Source of the DNA: Pseudobdellovibrionaceae bacterium
Lineage (GTDB): Bacteria > Bdellovibrionota > Bdellovibrionia > Bdellovibrionales > Bdellovibrionaceae
Reading direction: 5' to 3'
Assembly: GCA_947449255.1 (NCBI GenBank)
Contig: CANFQX010000015.1
Location: forward strand, 17,380 to 81,379
Length of the DNA: 64,000 bases
Numbering within the stretch: position 1 is the stretch's first letter; each line of letters starts with the position of its first letter. Under the pieces are notes generated by a model. That model worked only from the letters and a program-made list of their open reading frames with translations, was not told the DNA's origin and made no database searches. Both the position numbers and the translations under genes were made by a program. This document shows, in pieces, positions 46,156 to 55,963 of the stretch.

Positions 46156-47214
46156 ATGGCAAAAATAGAATTTTCAAAAATTTCAAAAAGCTATGGGACT
46201 GCGCAGATTTTAAAAGGAATAGATCTGCAAATTTCCTCGGGTGAATTTTTAGTTTTAGTAGGCCCGTCAGGTTGTGGAAAATCAACACTCCTTAGAACCT
46301 TAGCTGGCCTTGAAAAATTAGACTCTGGCGAAATAAAAGTTGATGATCGCAACATCCACAATGTAGAGCCCCAAAACAGAGACATCGCCATGGTCTTTCA
46401 AAACTATGCCCTTTATCCCCATATGGACGTTTCTGAAAACATGAGCTTTGCAATGAAACTGCAAAAACGTCCAGCCAAAGAGATCAAAGAGCATGTCACT
46501 CAAATCGCTCGACTTCTCCAAATCGAACACCTTTTAAATCGAAAACCTAAAGATCTATCTGGCGGCCAATGTCAACGCGTAGCCCTAGGAAGAGCTTTAG
46601 CCAGAAAGACCTCGATTGTTCTCTTCGATGAACCGCTATCCAATTTGGATGCTCACCTTCGCAGCCAAATGAGAGTAGAAATCAAAAGATTACACCAAAG
46701 TTTAAAAAGCACGATGATCTATGTGACTCACGACCAAATGGAAGCCACGACAATGGGAGATCGCATCGCTGTGCTTAAAGATGGCGCCATTGAGCAGGTT
46801 GGAACTCCAACTGAAATCTATCATAGACCCAAAAATCTATTTATTGCGAGCTTCATTGGCTCTCCAGAAATGAACTTGATTGAAGGTGCATTGCTAGCTA
46901 AGCTCCCATGGCCTGAAACCCAAGATGAAACTCGACGAAGCAATCAAATCCTTGGTGTTCGACCTGAGGCCTTCAAGATCTCTCAGGGACCGATTTTGCC
47001 CCATGAACTGGAACTTGGTGCTTTTCATATTGAGCTTTCAGAAAATCTTGGGGGACAACAAATGCTCCATGGGCTCTTAGAAGGTCAAAATGTAAGAATC
47101 TTAGTCGATTCGATGGATAGTTTTTGCAAGGACCAGAAACTTAGCTTAAAGATCGATCTGACAAAAGCCCATCTGTTCGATAAACAGACAGGACTCAATC
47201 AGCGCCTATCCTAG
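46156..47214 (+). CDS. malK: Maltodextrin ABC importer ATPase MalK/MsmX type
   Basis: The 352-residue ATPase drives import. Walker A GPSGCGKST (about 36-44), the Q-loop, signature LSGGQCQRVALGRAL (about 134-148), Walker B IVLFDEPLSNLD and H-loop THDQ are all present. The C-terminal regulatory domain (about 240-350) is present but slightly short, so MalT-type signalling may differ from E. coli. It is the last gene of the importer, two bases before the amylase ribosome site. Confidence 0.95.
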   Translation: MAKIEFSKISKSYGTAQILKGIDLQISSGEFLVLVGPSGCGKSTLLRTLAGLEKLDSGEIKVDDRNIHNVEPQNRDIAMVFQNYALYPHMDVSENMSFAMKLQKRPAKEIKEHVTQIARLLQIEHLLNRKPKDLSGGQCQRVALGRALARKTSIVLFDEPLSNLDAHLRSQMRVEIKRLHQSLKSTMIYVTHDQMEATTMGDRIAVLKDGAIEQVGTPTEIYHRPKNLFIASFIGSPEMNLIEGALLAKLPWPETQDETRRSNQILGVRPEAFKISQGPILPHELELGAFHIELSENLGGQQMLHGLLEGQNVRILVDSMDSFCKDQKLSLKIDLTKAHLFDKQTGLNQRLS

Positions 47215-47222
47215 GAGTGGAC

Positions 47223-48698
47223 ATGTTCGCCAATTTCTCGTCTCGAGTTTTTTGTCTTTCAGTGATGCTCTTTACGTTGCACCTCGCGGTTTTGATTCCT
47301 GTTCAGACTATGGCATTTTCGCCACGAACGGTGGCTATTCAAATGTTCGAATGGCCTTGGCAGGACATTGCCAGGGAATGTGAAATTTACCTGGGTCCCT
47401 CTGGCTTCTCAGCTGTTCAAGTCTCGCCTCCTCACGAGCATGTGATGTGGGAAAATCATCCTTGGTGGGAGCGCTATCAAGTCGTCAGTTACAATCTGAT
47501 TTCACGCAGTGGAAATGAAGCTCAATTCATCGATATGGTCAAACGTTGCCATGCTGTGGGAATTGATATTTATGTCGATGCCGTCTTAAATCACACCACA
47601 GGTCTTCCCGGCGGGCGTGGTTTTGGGGATTCTGACTTCAGTCATTACGCCTATTCCTCAATCTTTGGATATTCAGACTTTCATCACTGCGGCCGCAATG
47701 GGAATGATGATATTCAAAACTTCAACGATCGCTATGAACTGCAAAATTGTGAATTGCTGGACTTGGCTGATTTAAAAACTGAATCTGATAAAGTGAGAAA
47801 CACCTTAGCCTCCTATTTGAATCATCTTTTGGATTTGGGCGTGAATGGCTTTCGTTTAGATGCAGCAAAACATATTCCGGCTGAAGACCTTTTAGCCATC
47901 AAAGGCAAGCTTAAGCGCTCTGCCTATTTTTATGAGGAAATCATCTATGATTCTCGCGGTCCCGTTCAATACAGCGAGTATTTGCCCGTCGGCGATGTAA
48001 TGGCTTATAATTATGGTTTTATATTAGCCAGTGGATTTCTTGGAAAAAACACTTATGCACTCTATCACGTTGGCGATTCTTTTCCAGCCAGTGATAACTC
48101 TGTCGTCTTTTTGACAAACCATGATTTAGAGCGGGAGAATCCCGATTCTATTTTGAGTTTTAATAGCTCAAACCAACCGCTTTACCGATTGGCGCAAATT
48201 TTTATGTTAGCCTGGCCTTTTGGATATCCTTTTCTGTATTCAGGATATGATTTTCACTCAAACTTTAATCTTGGTCCTCCTCTTTCCTCTGACAATTCAA
48301 CAACGCCAATTCTTGATGGCAACAATCAATGTCGATCCCCCTGGACTTGCGAGCACCGCTTGCCAGAGATTCCACCGATGGTCGATTTTCGCAATCAAAC
48401 CAATAATTCCTTCCACATCAACAATTGGTGGAGCAATGGTTACGATGCTTTAGCATTTACCCGAGGAACAAATGGCTTTATTTCCATCAATTTTTCAAAC
48501 CATCAGATACAGCAAGAATTTTTGACTAGCTTGGATGATGGAAACTACTGCAATATATTAGACGAAAACTATAATTTGAAAAACAGAACTTGCGATCTGG
48601 GTTACCGCGTACAAAATGGCAGAATTAGAATAACCATGCCCGCCCTATCCGCATTTGTCCTATTAAAGCAAACGACAATTATTAACTCTAGACGATAA
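47223..48698 (+). CDS. Secreted alpha-amylase (GH13, animal-type subfamily)
   Basis: It cuts internal alpha-1,4 bonds of starch or glycogen. The 491-residue protein starts at the ATG at 47223, set by AGGAG (47213-47217) that overlaps the malK stop. It has a signal peptide (1-31). Early blocks FSAVQVSPPHEH and PWWERYQVVSY are typical of the animal-like GH13 subfamilies. Catalytic residues are the Asp in GFRLDAAKHIP, the Glu in FYEEII and the Asp in LTNHDLERE. A C-terminal all-beta domain (about 400-491) follows. It is the last exported enzyme of the cluster and is cotranscribed with the importer. Confidence 0.92.
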   Translation: MFANFSSRVFCLSVMLFTLHLAVLIPVQTMAFSPRTVAIQMFEWPWQDIARECEIYLGPSGFSAVQVSPPHEHVMWENHPWWERYQVVSYNLISRSGNEAQFIDMVKRCHAVGIDIYVDAVLNHTTGLPGGRGFGDSDFSHYAYSSIFGYSDFHHCGRNGNDDIQNFNDRYELQNCELLDLADLKTESDKVRNTLASYLNHLLDLGVNGFRLDAAKHIPAEDLLAIKGKLKRSAYFYEEIIYDSRGPVQYSEYLPVGDVMAYNYGFILASGFLGKNTYALYHVGDSFPASDNSVVFLTNHDLERENPDSILSFNSSNQPLYRLAQIFMLAWPFGYPFLYSGYDFHSNFNLGPPLSSDNSTTPILDGNNQCRSPWTCEHRLPEIPPMVDFRNQTNNSFHINNWWSNGYDALAFTRGTNGFISINFSNHQIQQEFLTSLDDGNYCNILDENYNLKNRTCDLGYRVQNGRIRITMPALSAFVLLKQTTIINSRR

Positions 48699-48717
48699 TA
48701 TTCGGAAAAATATTCAA

Positions 48718-49689
48718 ATGAAAAAAACAACTTACACTATTGGCTTTGATCTTGGCGGAACAAAACTTGCGGCAGCTTTACTGACCGGTAAAGGTGAAAT
48801 GATCGATTTCATCAAAGTTCCTGTCGATATGAAACGCGAAGGCTCGGCCATAAAAACACAAAAACGTGTGATCAGTTTGATGGCTGATATTGCTCTTGAT
48901 TTTAAGAACCGCTTCCCAAAGGAAACTTCAGGATCGTCATTTTTGGGCGTAGGCTTAGCCAGTGCTGGCCCTCTGAATACTGAAGAGGGCGCACTCATTT
49001 ATCCTGTTAACTATCCAGGTTGGAAAGTTGTTCCGATACGCGCTTTACTTGAAAAAGAAATTCAAAGGCAGGGCTTTAAAACCAAAGTCTATTTCCAACA
49101 TGATGCCACAGCTGCAGCCCTTGCAGAGGGATGGGTTGGTGGAGCTCAAGCCATGTCGTCCTTTGCTGTTGTTAGCATAGGAACTGGAATTGGCTCTGGT
49201 GTGATATTCAATAACCTTCCTGCGCAAAGTCGTGGGATGGGATCAGAATATGGCCATCTCATTGTGGATTTTAAAAAACTTCAGGAAAATCCAAATCAGC
49301 TTCATCATTGCACCGTTGAGGGTATGGCCTCTGGAACAGGCTTACTTCGCAGAGCAAAGGACTTGGGCTTCCAAGGCCACTCAGTGGAAGAGCTCACCTC
49401 TGCTGCTGATCCAAAATATGCTGTCTTATACAAAGATATGGCCTGGGCTTTAGCTTGCCTTTGCTATGATCTTTCCATTGGGTACAACTTAGAAAAAATA
49501 TTCGTGAGTGGTGGATTGATTAAAATCAAAAATTTATATTTTGCTGAGCTCAAAATGCACTACAAAAACATGATTCGCCAAATGAATCCGGCCTTTGAAT
49601 GTAAAATAGAAATAGCTAAAACAAAAAATCATGCTGGGGTTTTGGGCGCGGGTTACTTGCCATATTTAAATCAACGTAAAAAAGGCTAA
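48718..49689 (+). CDS. ROK-family sugar kinase, probable glucokinase
   Basis: The 323-residue protein has the ATP-binding FDLGGTKLAAALL at the start, a second phosphate motif SIGTGIGSGVIF (about 151-162), and the sugar-binding EYGHLIVD. It likely phosphorylates glucose released by MalQ and the amylolytic enzymes. The Cys-rich zinc motif normal in ROK enzymes (CxCGxxGCxE) has decayed to HHCTVEGMASG with one Cys, so zinc binding appears lost. It lies 19 bases after the amylase gene and completes the maltodextrin cluster. Some ROK proteins are repressors, but this one has no DNA-binding domain. Confidence 0.85.
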   Translation: MKKTTYTIGFDLGGTKLAAALLTGKGEMIDFIKVPVDMKREGSAIKTQKRVISLMADIALDFKNRFPKETSGSSFLGVGLASAGPLNTEEGALIYPVNYPGWKVVPIRALLEKEIQRQGFKTKVYFQHDATAAALAEGWVGGAQAMSSFAVVSIGTGIGSGVIFNNLPAQSRGMGSEYGHLIVDFKKLQENPNQLHHCTVEGMASGTGLLRRAKDLGFQGHSVEELTSAADPKYAVLYKDMAWALACLCYDLSIGYNLEKIFVSGGLIKIKNLYFAELKMHYKNMIRQMNPAFECKIEIAKTKNHAGVLGAGYLPYLNQRKKG

Positions 49690-49723
49690 GCTATTTTTTT
49701 AAGTTTTATCTTCTAAAATGAAA

Positions 49724-50347
49724 TTATGCCGCTTTGGCCTGAGCTTCTGTCGTCAATTCAGAAGCTCTTTGTTGAATATCTTTGACCAGATTTTTCAATA
49801 ACACAGAAACTCGAGTCGCATCAAAAATAACTTCGTCAGGTACCTTTGCATAGGCTTTTTTAAAGTGCTTGTACTGTCTCCATCGGCTAAAAAAAAGTAT
49901 CCTATCAAATGAATTATCGAGATAGGCAATCAAGGCAATATCTTTTAAATTGATATTTTGACTTCTTATATTGTCGTCCTGAAGAAAGTCTAAAGCCGCT
50001 CTAATTTTATCAATCTTACTTTCTGTGCCATAGCTATCAAGTGCGAGCATTTCAAGATCAGCCAAAAAATCTTTGAAAAAAATGTTGTGCTCAAAGTCTG
50101 TTAAATTCAATGCAGATAGACTGAGCTCATCAAGAACCTTAAGTTTAGGCTCAATCACATTGTTGTACCAAAGCTGATTTTTTTCTATTTCTGAATTCAT
50201 ACCAAACTCATCGGCAAGATTTTGTGAGAACTGGAGGTTAAACCCGACGTTTAGCGTATTGAATCGACTTAATAACATAGGCAAAGGACTTAAGGCTGCA
50301 TGGCCTTTACTTTGCATATTATTTAAACAAATTAGCGTGTGTTTCAA
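49724..50347 (-). CDS. Uncharacterised protein of about 200 residues
   Basis: The frame is 207 codons, from a TTG at 50347; an ATG at 50317 is an alternative start and neither has a good ribosome site. The product is rich in Leu, Asp and Lys with a helical pattern, no TM or signal, and ends in QAKAA. I recognise no family. It is downstream of aconitase on the same strand but separated by a perfect 16-bp terminator-like repeat and the hairpin element, so it probably has its own promoter. Confidence 0.55.
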   Translation of the reverse strand: MKHTLICLNNMQSKGHAALSPLPMLLSRFNTLNVGFNLQFSQNLADEFGMNSEIEKNQLWYNNVIEPKLKVLDELSLSALNLTDFEHNIFFKDFLADLEMLALDSYGTESKIDKIRAALDFLQDDNIRSQNINLKDIALIAYLDNSFDRILFFSRWRQYKHFKKAYAKVPDEVIFDATRVSVLLKNLVKDIQQRASELTTEAQAKAA

Positions 50348-50482
50348 ATTGAGACAAACTGAAAAAGTTTATTTTCTTTTTTTGGTTTGGTTTGGTTTAG
50401 CTAAACTAGCTGGAATCTGAATTAGGGATGTGAATGTGAGGCAAATTCTTTTTATGCTGCTGCTCTTGGTGTGGACAGAATC

Positions 50483-50540
50483 TGGCCATCCTGAGCGGCC
50501 TTCCTCAAGCGCATCGTGCGCTTGAGGCCGAAGTTCTTGG
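50483..50540 (+). repeat. Dispersed hairpin element, copy 3
   Basis: It begins TGGCCATCCTGAGCGGCCTT like copy 2, then forms CCTCAAGCGCA / TGCGCTTGAGG (50503-50513 with 50517-50527) around TCG. Compared with copies 1 and 2, the fourth stem pair is swapped from G-C to C-G on both arms. It lies opposite to the two minus-strand genes that flank it. Confidence 0.85.
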
Positions 50541-50551
50541 GTCCTTGGTTT

Positions 50552-50590
50552 AAAGAGATAAAAAGGTGCTGCTTACCTTTTTATCTCTTT
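50552..50590 (-). terminator. Perfect 16-bp inverted repeat downstream of aconitase
   Basis: AAAGAGATAAAAAGGT (50552-50567) is the exact reverse complement of 50575-50590 around a 7-base loop. It lies 14 bases past the aconitase stop and likely ends its transcript, with a U-rich 3' arm rather than a separate U-run. Confidence 0.75.
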
Positions 50591-50603
50591 TCACTTCTTT
50601 TTT

Positions 50604-52862
50604 CTAGCCGCGGATCAGGTTTAGGGCTGAGCCTGCACGGAACCATTTTAATTGTTCTGTGTTGTAGGTGTGTTTTAATTCAATTGTTTCTGATTGGCCA
50701 TCTTTGTGCTTGATCACCATTTCTACAGATTTTCCTGGAGCTAAATCTTTTAAATTTATCAAAGAGACTAAATCATCCTCTTGGATTTTTTCGTAATCTT
50801 TCACATTAGCAAAAGTTAAAGCCAAAACACCTTGTTTTTTCAAATTGGTCTCATGAATCCTAGCGAACGACTTTGTGATCACCGCTGTTGCACCCAAAAA
50901 CCTTGGACTCATTGCTGCGTGTTCACGTGAAGAACCTTCACCATAATTTTCGTCTCCAACGATAACCCAGCCCTTGTGAGCCTGCTGATAAGCACGAGCA
51001 ATCTGTGCGAATTCTTGGCCCGTTTGACCATTCAGCTGATTCTTACCTTTGCCAGACTCACCCGTGAAAGCATTGTCGGCTCCTAATAGCATATTATTTG
51101 AAATATTGTCTAAGTGACCACGATAGTTGAGCCATTTTCCACCCGGAGAAATGTGATCCGTCGTGCACTTGCCTTTTGCTTTTGCAAGAACGTAATTATC
51201 GACAAAATCTTCACCATTCCATTTTGTAAATGGAGACAGCAATTGCAATCGATCCGATGTTGGACTGATCGCCACCTGTGCCTGTGCACCTGCTGGCTTT
51301 TGATAACCTTCAGTGTCTGGTATAAAACCATGAGCTGGCAGTTCTGGTGCAACTGGAGCTTCTAGTTTTACTTTACCTTTTGGCCCCTCTAATTCATCAG
51401 TCATTGGATTAAAATCCAAGCGTCCTGCTAATCCAAGTGCCATAACAATTTCAGGAGAGGCGATGAAAGCCAATGTTTCTGGGTTTGCATCATTTCTAGC
51501 CCGGAAGTTACGGTTGAAAGAAGTTACGATCGTATTTTTTTCTCCGGTCTTAACATCATCACGTTTCCATTGACCGATACAAGGTCCACAAGCATTCGCC
51601 AATACAGTCGCACCAACTTCACTGAATGTTGCCATTTGACCGTCACGCTCAATCGTTTTTTGAATTTGCGTTGAACCTGGAGAAACCAAGAAAGGCTGAT
51701 CCATTTTTACGCCCACTTGCAAGGCTTGCTTAGCGACAAAAGCCGCGCGGCCAATGTCTTCATAAGAAGAATTTGTGCAAGAGCCGATGAGTGCAGAAGA
51801 AATTTTAGCCGTGTAGCCCTTTTCAGCTACTTCTTTTTTCAAAGCACTGATTGGACGAGCCAAATCTGGAGTGTGAGGACCAACTATATGTGGCTCCAAA
51901 ACCGACAAATCAATCTCATAGACTTCGTCAAAATATTTTCCTGGATTTACAATAACATCTGGATCTGCAGTTAAAATATCTTTATGAGCATCTGCGATAG
52001 TGACTAACTCTGCACGGCCTGTAGATTTCAAATAAGCAGCCATACGATCATCATATGGAAATACAGAACATGTGGCCCCTAATTCAGCGCCCATGTTCGT
52101 GATCGTTGCTTTCCCAGTGCAAGAAATAGATGAGGTGCCCTCACCGAAGTACTCAACAACTTTATCGGTTCCACCTTTAACAGTGAGCATTCCACAAAGT
52201 TTTAAGATAACATCTTTAGCAGAGGCCCAACCACTCAGTTTTCCCTTTAAATGAACACCAATCAGCTTGGGATTTTTAACTTCCCAAGGCAGTCCAACCA
52301 TAACATCAGAAGCATCAGATCCACCAACACCAATAGCACACATACCTAAACCACCCGCATTGGGTGTGTGTGAGTCTGTACCGATCATCAATCCACCTGG
52401 GAAGGCATAGTTTTCCAGAATAACTTGGTGAATAATTCCAGCTCCAGCTTTCCAAAAGCCAATATTATAGCGAGAAGAGGTCGTCGCCAAAAAATCAAAA
52501 ACTTCTTTATTGGAAGTGTTCGAGGCCGTCATATCTTGATCTTTGCCTTTGTAAGCTTGAATCAAGTGATCACAATGAACTGTGGATGGGACTGCAGCTT
52601 CAGGCTTGCCCGCCAGCATGAACTGCAAGAGTGCCATTTGAGCTGTTGCATCTTGCATCGCGACGCGATCAGGTCTTAAAAGTAGAAAGCTTTCGCCACG
52701 AACAAGATCCTGATTTTGCGGGTCATCAAGGTGACCCAATAAAATTTTCTCTCCCAAAGTCAAAGGACGATTTAATCGATCACGAACAACAGTTAAAGTT
52801 TCTGCTGTTTTCTTGTAAACATTTTTAACCATTTCGGGCGTGGTCTCAATTTTTGAAGTCAT
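50604..52862 (-). CDS. Aconitate hydratase, mitochondrial-type
   Basis: The 752-residue [4Fe-4S] enzyme converts citrate to isocitrate in the TCA cycle. Cluster ligands are the Cys in [11 protein letters not shown] (about 362) and the CxxC in [11 protein letters not shown] (about 425 and 428). [10 protein letters not shown] and [12 protein letters not shown] blocks match the mitochondrial type rather than AcnB. The C-terminal swivel domain is complete, including [19 protein letters not shown]. It stands alone with its own terminator. No other TCA gene lies nearby. Confidence 0.95.
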   Translation of the reverse strand: MTSKIETTPEMVKNVYKKTAETLTVVRDRLNRPLTLGEKILLGHLDDPQNQDLVRGESFLLLRPDRVAMQDATAQMALLQFMLAGKPEAAVPSTVHCDHLIQAYKGKDQDMTASNTSNKEVFDFLATTSSRYNIGFWKAGAGIIHQVILENYAFPGGLMIGTDSHTPNAGGLGMCAIGVGGSDASDVMVGLPWEVKNPKLIGVHLKGKLSGWASAKDVILKLCGMLTVKGGTDKVVEYFGEGTSSISCTGKATITNMGAELGATCSVFPYDDRMAAYLKSTGRAELVTIADAHKDILTADPDVIVNPGKYFDEVYEIDLSVLEPHIVGPHTPDLARPISALKKEVAEKGYTAKISSALIGSCTNSSYEDIGRAAFVAKQALQVGVKMDQPFLVSPGSTQIQKTIERDGQMATFSEVGATVLANACGPCIGQWKRDDVKTGEKNTIVTSFNRNFRARNDANPETLAFIASPEIVMALGLAGRLDFNPMTDELEGPKGKVKLEAPVAPELPAHGFIPDTEGYQKPAGAQAQVAISPTSDRLQLLSPFTKWNGEDFVDNYVLAKAKGKCTTDHISPGGKWLNYRGHLDNISNNMLLGADNAFTGESGKGKNQLNGQTGQEFAQIARAYQQAHKGWVIVGDENYGEGSSREHAAMSPRFLGATAVITKSFARIHETNLKKQGVLALTFANVKDYEKIQEDDLVSLINLKDLAPGKSVEMVIKHKDGQSETIELKHTYNTEQLKWFRAGSALNLIRG

Positions 52863-53034
52863 TTTATTGGCCTTTCATTAAATGGCATTTAAGCTGGCAT
52901 TGAACCTAGAAAGGAATCATCCTAATGAAATTTGGGAGAAATCTCAATGTTTCCAGGACTTTGTGCGAGGCATAAACTGAGATGAGCCCCGTCTTTGCGG
53001 GACAGAGGAATCGAAATGAGTCCTCTTCGTAAAT

Positions 53035-55092
53035 TTATGAGTTTTTATTGCCCTCAGAAAAGCCTGACATCAAGTCAGCAACCATTTTCTTAGCTTGATC
53101 AACATTTGAAACCATAGACTCTGAACTTTTAAGAGAACCTAACATCTCTTCTGGAGCGAAGCTCAAAGTTTGAAAAATATCGAAAAGCTTTAATATCTTT
53201 GTTCCATAGTCTCGCCTCAAACTTGGCGGCATCATTTCCAACAAATTTTCAATTTTTTGTGAGGCACCGCCTTCAACTGATTTTTCACCGGCTAAATGAC
53301 TCAAAACTATATAAAAAATATTGGTCATTTCAGTGCCCACTCTTCGGAAGTCTTTCTGTAAAACAGCCTGATCCAGATTTTTAATTCTTTTTTGAATTAA
53401 ATCTTTCAGCGTTCGCTCTCGACGTCCCCAACCAAAGAGGCGCCGAGCCTTCAGAACAAAACTCAGCAAAATGCCAGAATAAATCAATGCCCAAAACACT
53501 GGGCTCGAAAGTATTCTGCCTTCAGTCGAGGGCTGCCAAGCCATTATTACATCGGGCAATTCATTTCCTCGAATTGCAGATTTTTTATCAATTTCGGGCA
53601 TGCGCACTGAAGGCCCCACTGCTGCATTCGGGTTATTTACGGCCTTCATGGTGATTTCTGGGGTCTTTCGCGTATAATATTTTGAGGTTGCCGGATCAAA
53701 CATACTGACGCTAAGTGCAGGAATTTTAAAATCCCCTTCCTGTCGTGGGATCAAAAGCACTTCAAACTCTTTATAACTGCGTCCATTTTTAAAGAATTTT
53801 GAATCCGATTTCGAGTCATATTGCTCAAGTTGATTTGGCAGAGCCATCGCTGGCAATTCAATCAGCTTGGCATTACCAAGACCTTCAAAACGAACCTTTA
53901 GGGTGAAGGGTTCATTGACCATCACAGTTTGTTTTTCAACACTGTCATTGAGTTCAAACTGCCCCACGGCCCCAGTAAAATCAGAAGGCCTGCCCTCGAC
54001 TGGCAATGGCTTTACTTTGATTGGAACTCGAGTTGATGTCTTGGTAAATTCATAAACCTTGCCGCTGTAGTCATATCCCTGGCCGATCAGTCGAACTCTT
54101 GATTTTACCTTGTACTCATCCACCACGGCCGTACCTGCCTTGATTGGAAAAAGGGCATGAGATGCGAGTAGAGCTTTCTTCCAAGGAATTCCATTTACAA
54201 TTTCTTGTCTGAATTGTATCGCAGGAACTTCCTCAATCACTTCTTTCCAAAAGCCTTTCAAATCAGGAAACTTGAGTCGATCAAAAGTTTCCATTTGACC
54301 GCGCGTATAGACATACCAATTGGCAGTGACTTGCTCTCCCTCGTAAACCTCTGTCTTGTCCAGTTCGACACTAATGAAAAAAGCCTCATTCTCATTGGTG
54401 GGCAAAGATCTAAAAGCAGGTTTACTCATTCCTAATGATTGACTGCCGCCCCCTTGATTTGAATCTTCTTGAGGAAAGCCTCCCCCTGGGGGCATCTGTT
54501 GCTGCATTTGTTGCTGCAATTGCTCCATCATCTGCTGGCGCTGCCGCAAGATTTGATTGAACATTTCTTCTTCGGGGTTGTCTGCACTTTCATTTGAATC
54601 ATCAAAGCCCCGAGGCATTCGAGGCAAGCCCCCTCTAGGATTTTGTTGGGGTTGCTTTTTTCGCTGATTTCCTTTTGATCCACCTGAATCTTTTTGCACT
54701 GTGATGACTATGGGTTGTGCTCTATATGCTTTTCCGCTCACGACAACTTCAGCAGAAGAAATACTTAAGTTGCCCGTCATTTTTGGGCTCAGCATAAAGT
54801 GAAAATCTTTACGCACCTGAGTTTCAAACTGCATTCCCTGATCAGTTTGAACTAACTTTTTGGAAATAGCTGTGCTTGGCCAACTGTTCAGCAGATCAAA
54901 CTCACTCATATTTGGCAATCGTGGCTCTTGAATTTCAACTTCATCCGACGAAATGACAGAGACGGTGAAGGTGAAACTATCCCCCATAGACATTTCATTG
55001 CGGTCCACCGAGGATTGAACAGTTGTCTTTGCCTCAGCCATCAACAGAAAGAAAAAACTAACAAAGAAAAAAATACTACCAATCCTTGTCAC
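53035..55092 (-). CDS. batD: BatD-like oxygen-tolerance protein
   Basis: The 685-residue membrane protein has a signal peptide (1-21), a long periplasmic beta-rich region (about 22-540) and one C-terminal TM (about 545-565) with a cytoplasmic tail. The middle has a Gln/Met/Pro-rich stretch (about 190-225). It starts at a GTG inside the 3' end of batC (17-base overlap), preceded by AAGGAG. BatD is the last gene of the bat operon and is thought to help aerotolerance and envelope stability, with MoxR ATPase driving the system. It is somewhat longer than usual. Confidence 0.88.
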   Translation of the reverse strand: MTRIGSIFFFVSFFFLLMAEAKTTVQSSVDRNEMSMGDSFTFTVSVISSDEVEIQEPRLPNMSEFDLLNSWPSTAISKKLVQTDQGMQFETQVRKDFHFMLSPKMTGNLSISSAEVVVSGKAYRAQPIVITVQKDSGGSKGNQRKKQPQQNPRGGLPRMPRGFDDSNESADNPEEEMFNQILRQRQQMMEQLQQQMQQQMPPGGGFPQEDSNQGGGSQSLGMSKPAFRSLPTNENEAFFISVELDKTEVYEGEQVTANWYVYTRGQMETFDRLKFPDLKGFWKEVIEEVPAIQFRQEIVNGIPWKKALLASHALFPIKAGTAVVDEYKVKSRVRLIGQGYDYSGKVYEFTKTSTRVPIKVKPLPVEGRPSDFTGAVGQFELNDSVEKQTVMVNEPFTLKVRFEGLGNAKLIELPAMALPNQLEQYDSKSDSKFFKNGRSYKEFEVLLIPRQEGDFKIPALSVSMFDPATSKYYTRKTPEITMKAVNNPNAAVGPSVRMPEIDKKSAIRGNELPDVIMAWQPSTEGRILSSPVFWALIYSGILLSFVLKARRLFGWGRRERTLKDLIQKRIKNLDQAVLQKDFRRVGTEMTNIFYIVLSHLAGEKSVEGGASQKIENLLEMMPPSLRRDYGTKILKLFDIFQTLSFAPEEMLGSLKSSESMVSNVDQAKKMVADLMSGFSEGNKNS

Positions 55093-55963
55093 GGGGTCGC
55101 TCCTTCAATTCCTTGCGATTGTATTCAGCACGAATTTTTGATTCTTGTTGTTTTATTTCGCCCAAGATTTTTTTTACATCGCCTTCATTCAATTCTTTTC
55201 CATCAAAGGGGCGAGGTTTATATTTTGCAGAGTCCTTATATTTCTTATCGACCCTATCATCTTTACTGTCTTTATCGTCTTTGCCTTCACCCTCTTTTTG
55301 CTGCTTGTCTTTACCATTTTTGTCTTTGTCTTTGCTGTCCTTTCTATCTTTACTATCCTTGTCCTCAGACTTCCCTGATTTTTGCTGCGACTGGATTAAC
55401 AACTCGATATTTATTTTAACTTCTTTACTGCTGGGCACAATTTCTAGGGCCTTCTGGTACTTATCGAGGGCCTCATCAATCTTTTTGCCCTTTCCTAACA
55501 ATTGAGCCTGATTAAAACGCGCAACAAAAATCTCTAGCAGATCACCTTTTTGCTTCGCCAAAAATTCAGCCTGTTTATAAGACTGTTGTGCTTTTTCAAA
55601 AGCACTTAGACCCTCAAAAGCCAACCCAAGATTTAAATGCAATTCAGGCAAAAAGGAGTCGTGAGCCAAAGCACTGAGGTATTTATCTAAAGCAGGCTGA
55701 TATCTTGGATCCGCGTGGACTTGATCTGCCTGACCGTCTTCTTTTTCTGACTCCTTAGGTGGGCGCTTATCCCCATCTTTAATGGCTTCCTGCTCTTGGA
55801 TTTTCTTTTTATTAGCTTCCGAAATTTCCAGAAGGATTTTATTACCACCCTTATTTAAATTCACGGTCACAAATTGGGGATCATTAGGACTGCATCCCAT
55901 ATTTAAATAAACTGCCACGAGCACAATAAAAATACGCGAAAAAAAATAGAAACCTTTATGCAT
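55076..55963 (-). CDS. batC: BatC-like TPR lipoprotein
   Basis: The start is the ATG at 55963, supported by GAGGTG upstream and by a lipoprotein signal with the lipobox NMGC (about residue 21-24); it overlaps the batB stop by eight bases. TPR repeats run from about 85 to 190 (YLSALAHDSFLPELHLNLGL, YKQAEFLAKQKGDL). A Lys/Asp/Ser-rich segment (about 195-245) follows and is probably disordered. A 295-residue length is normal. It should dock BatB/BatA on the periplasmic side. Confidence 0.88.
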   Translation of the reverse strand: MHKGFYFFSRIFIVLVAVYLNMGCSPNDPQFVTVNLNKGGNKILLEISEANKKKIQEQEAIKDGDKRPPKESEKEDGQADQVHADPRYQPALDKYLSALAHDSFLPELHLNLGLAFEGLSAFEKAQQSYKQAEFLAKQKGDLLEIFVARFNQAQLLGKGKKIDEALDKYQKALEIVPSSKEVKINIELLIQSQQKSGKSEDKDSKDRKDSKDKDKNGKDKQQKEGEGKDDKDSKDDRVDKKYKDSAKYKPRPFDGKELNEGDVKKILGEIKQQESKIRAEYNRKELKERPRDKDW

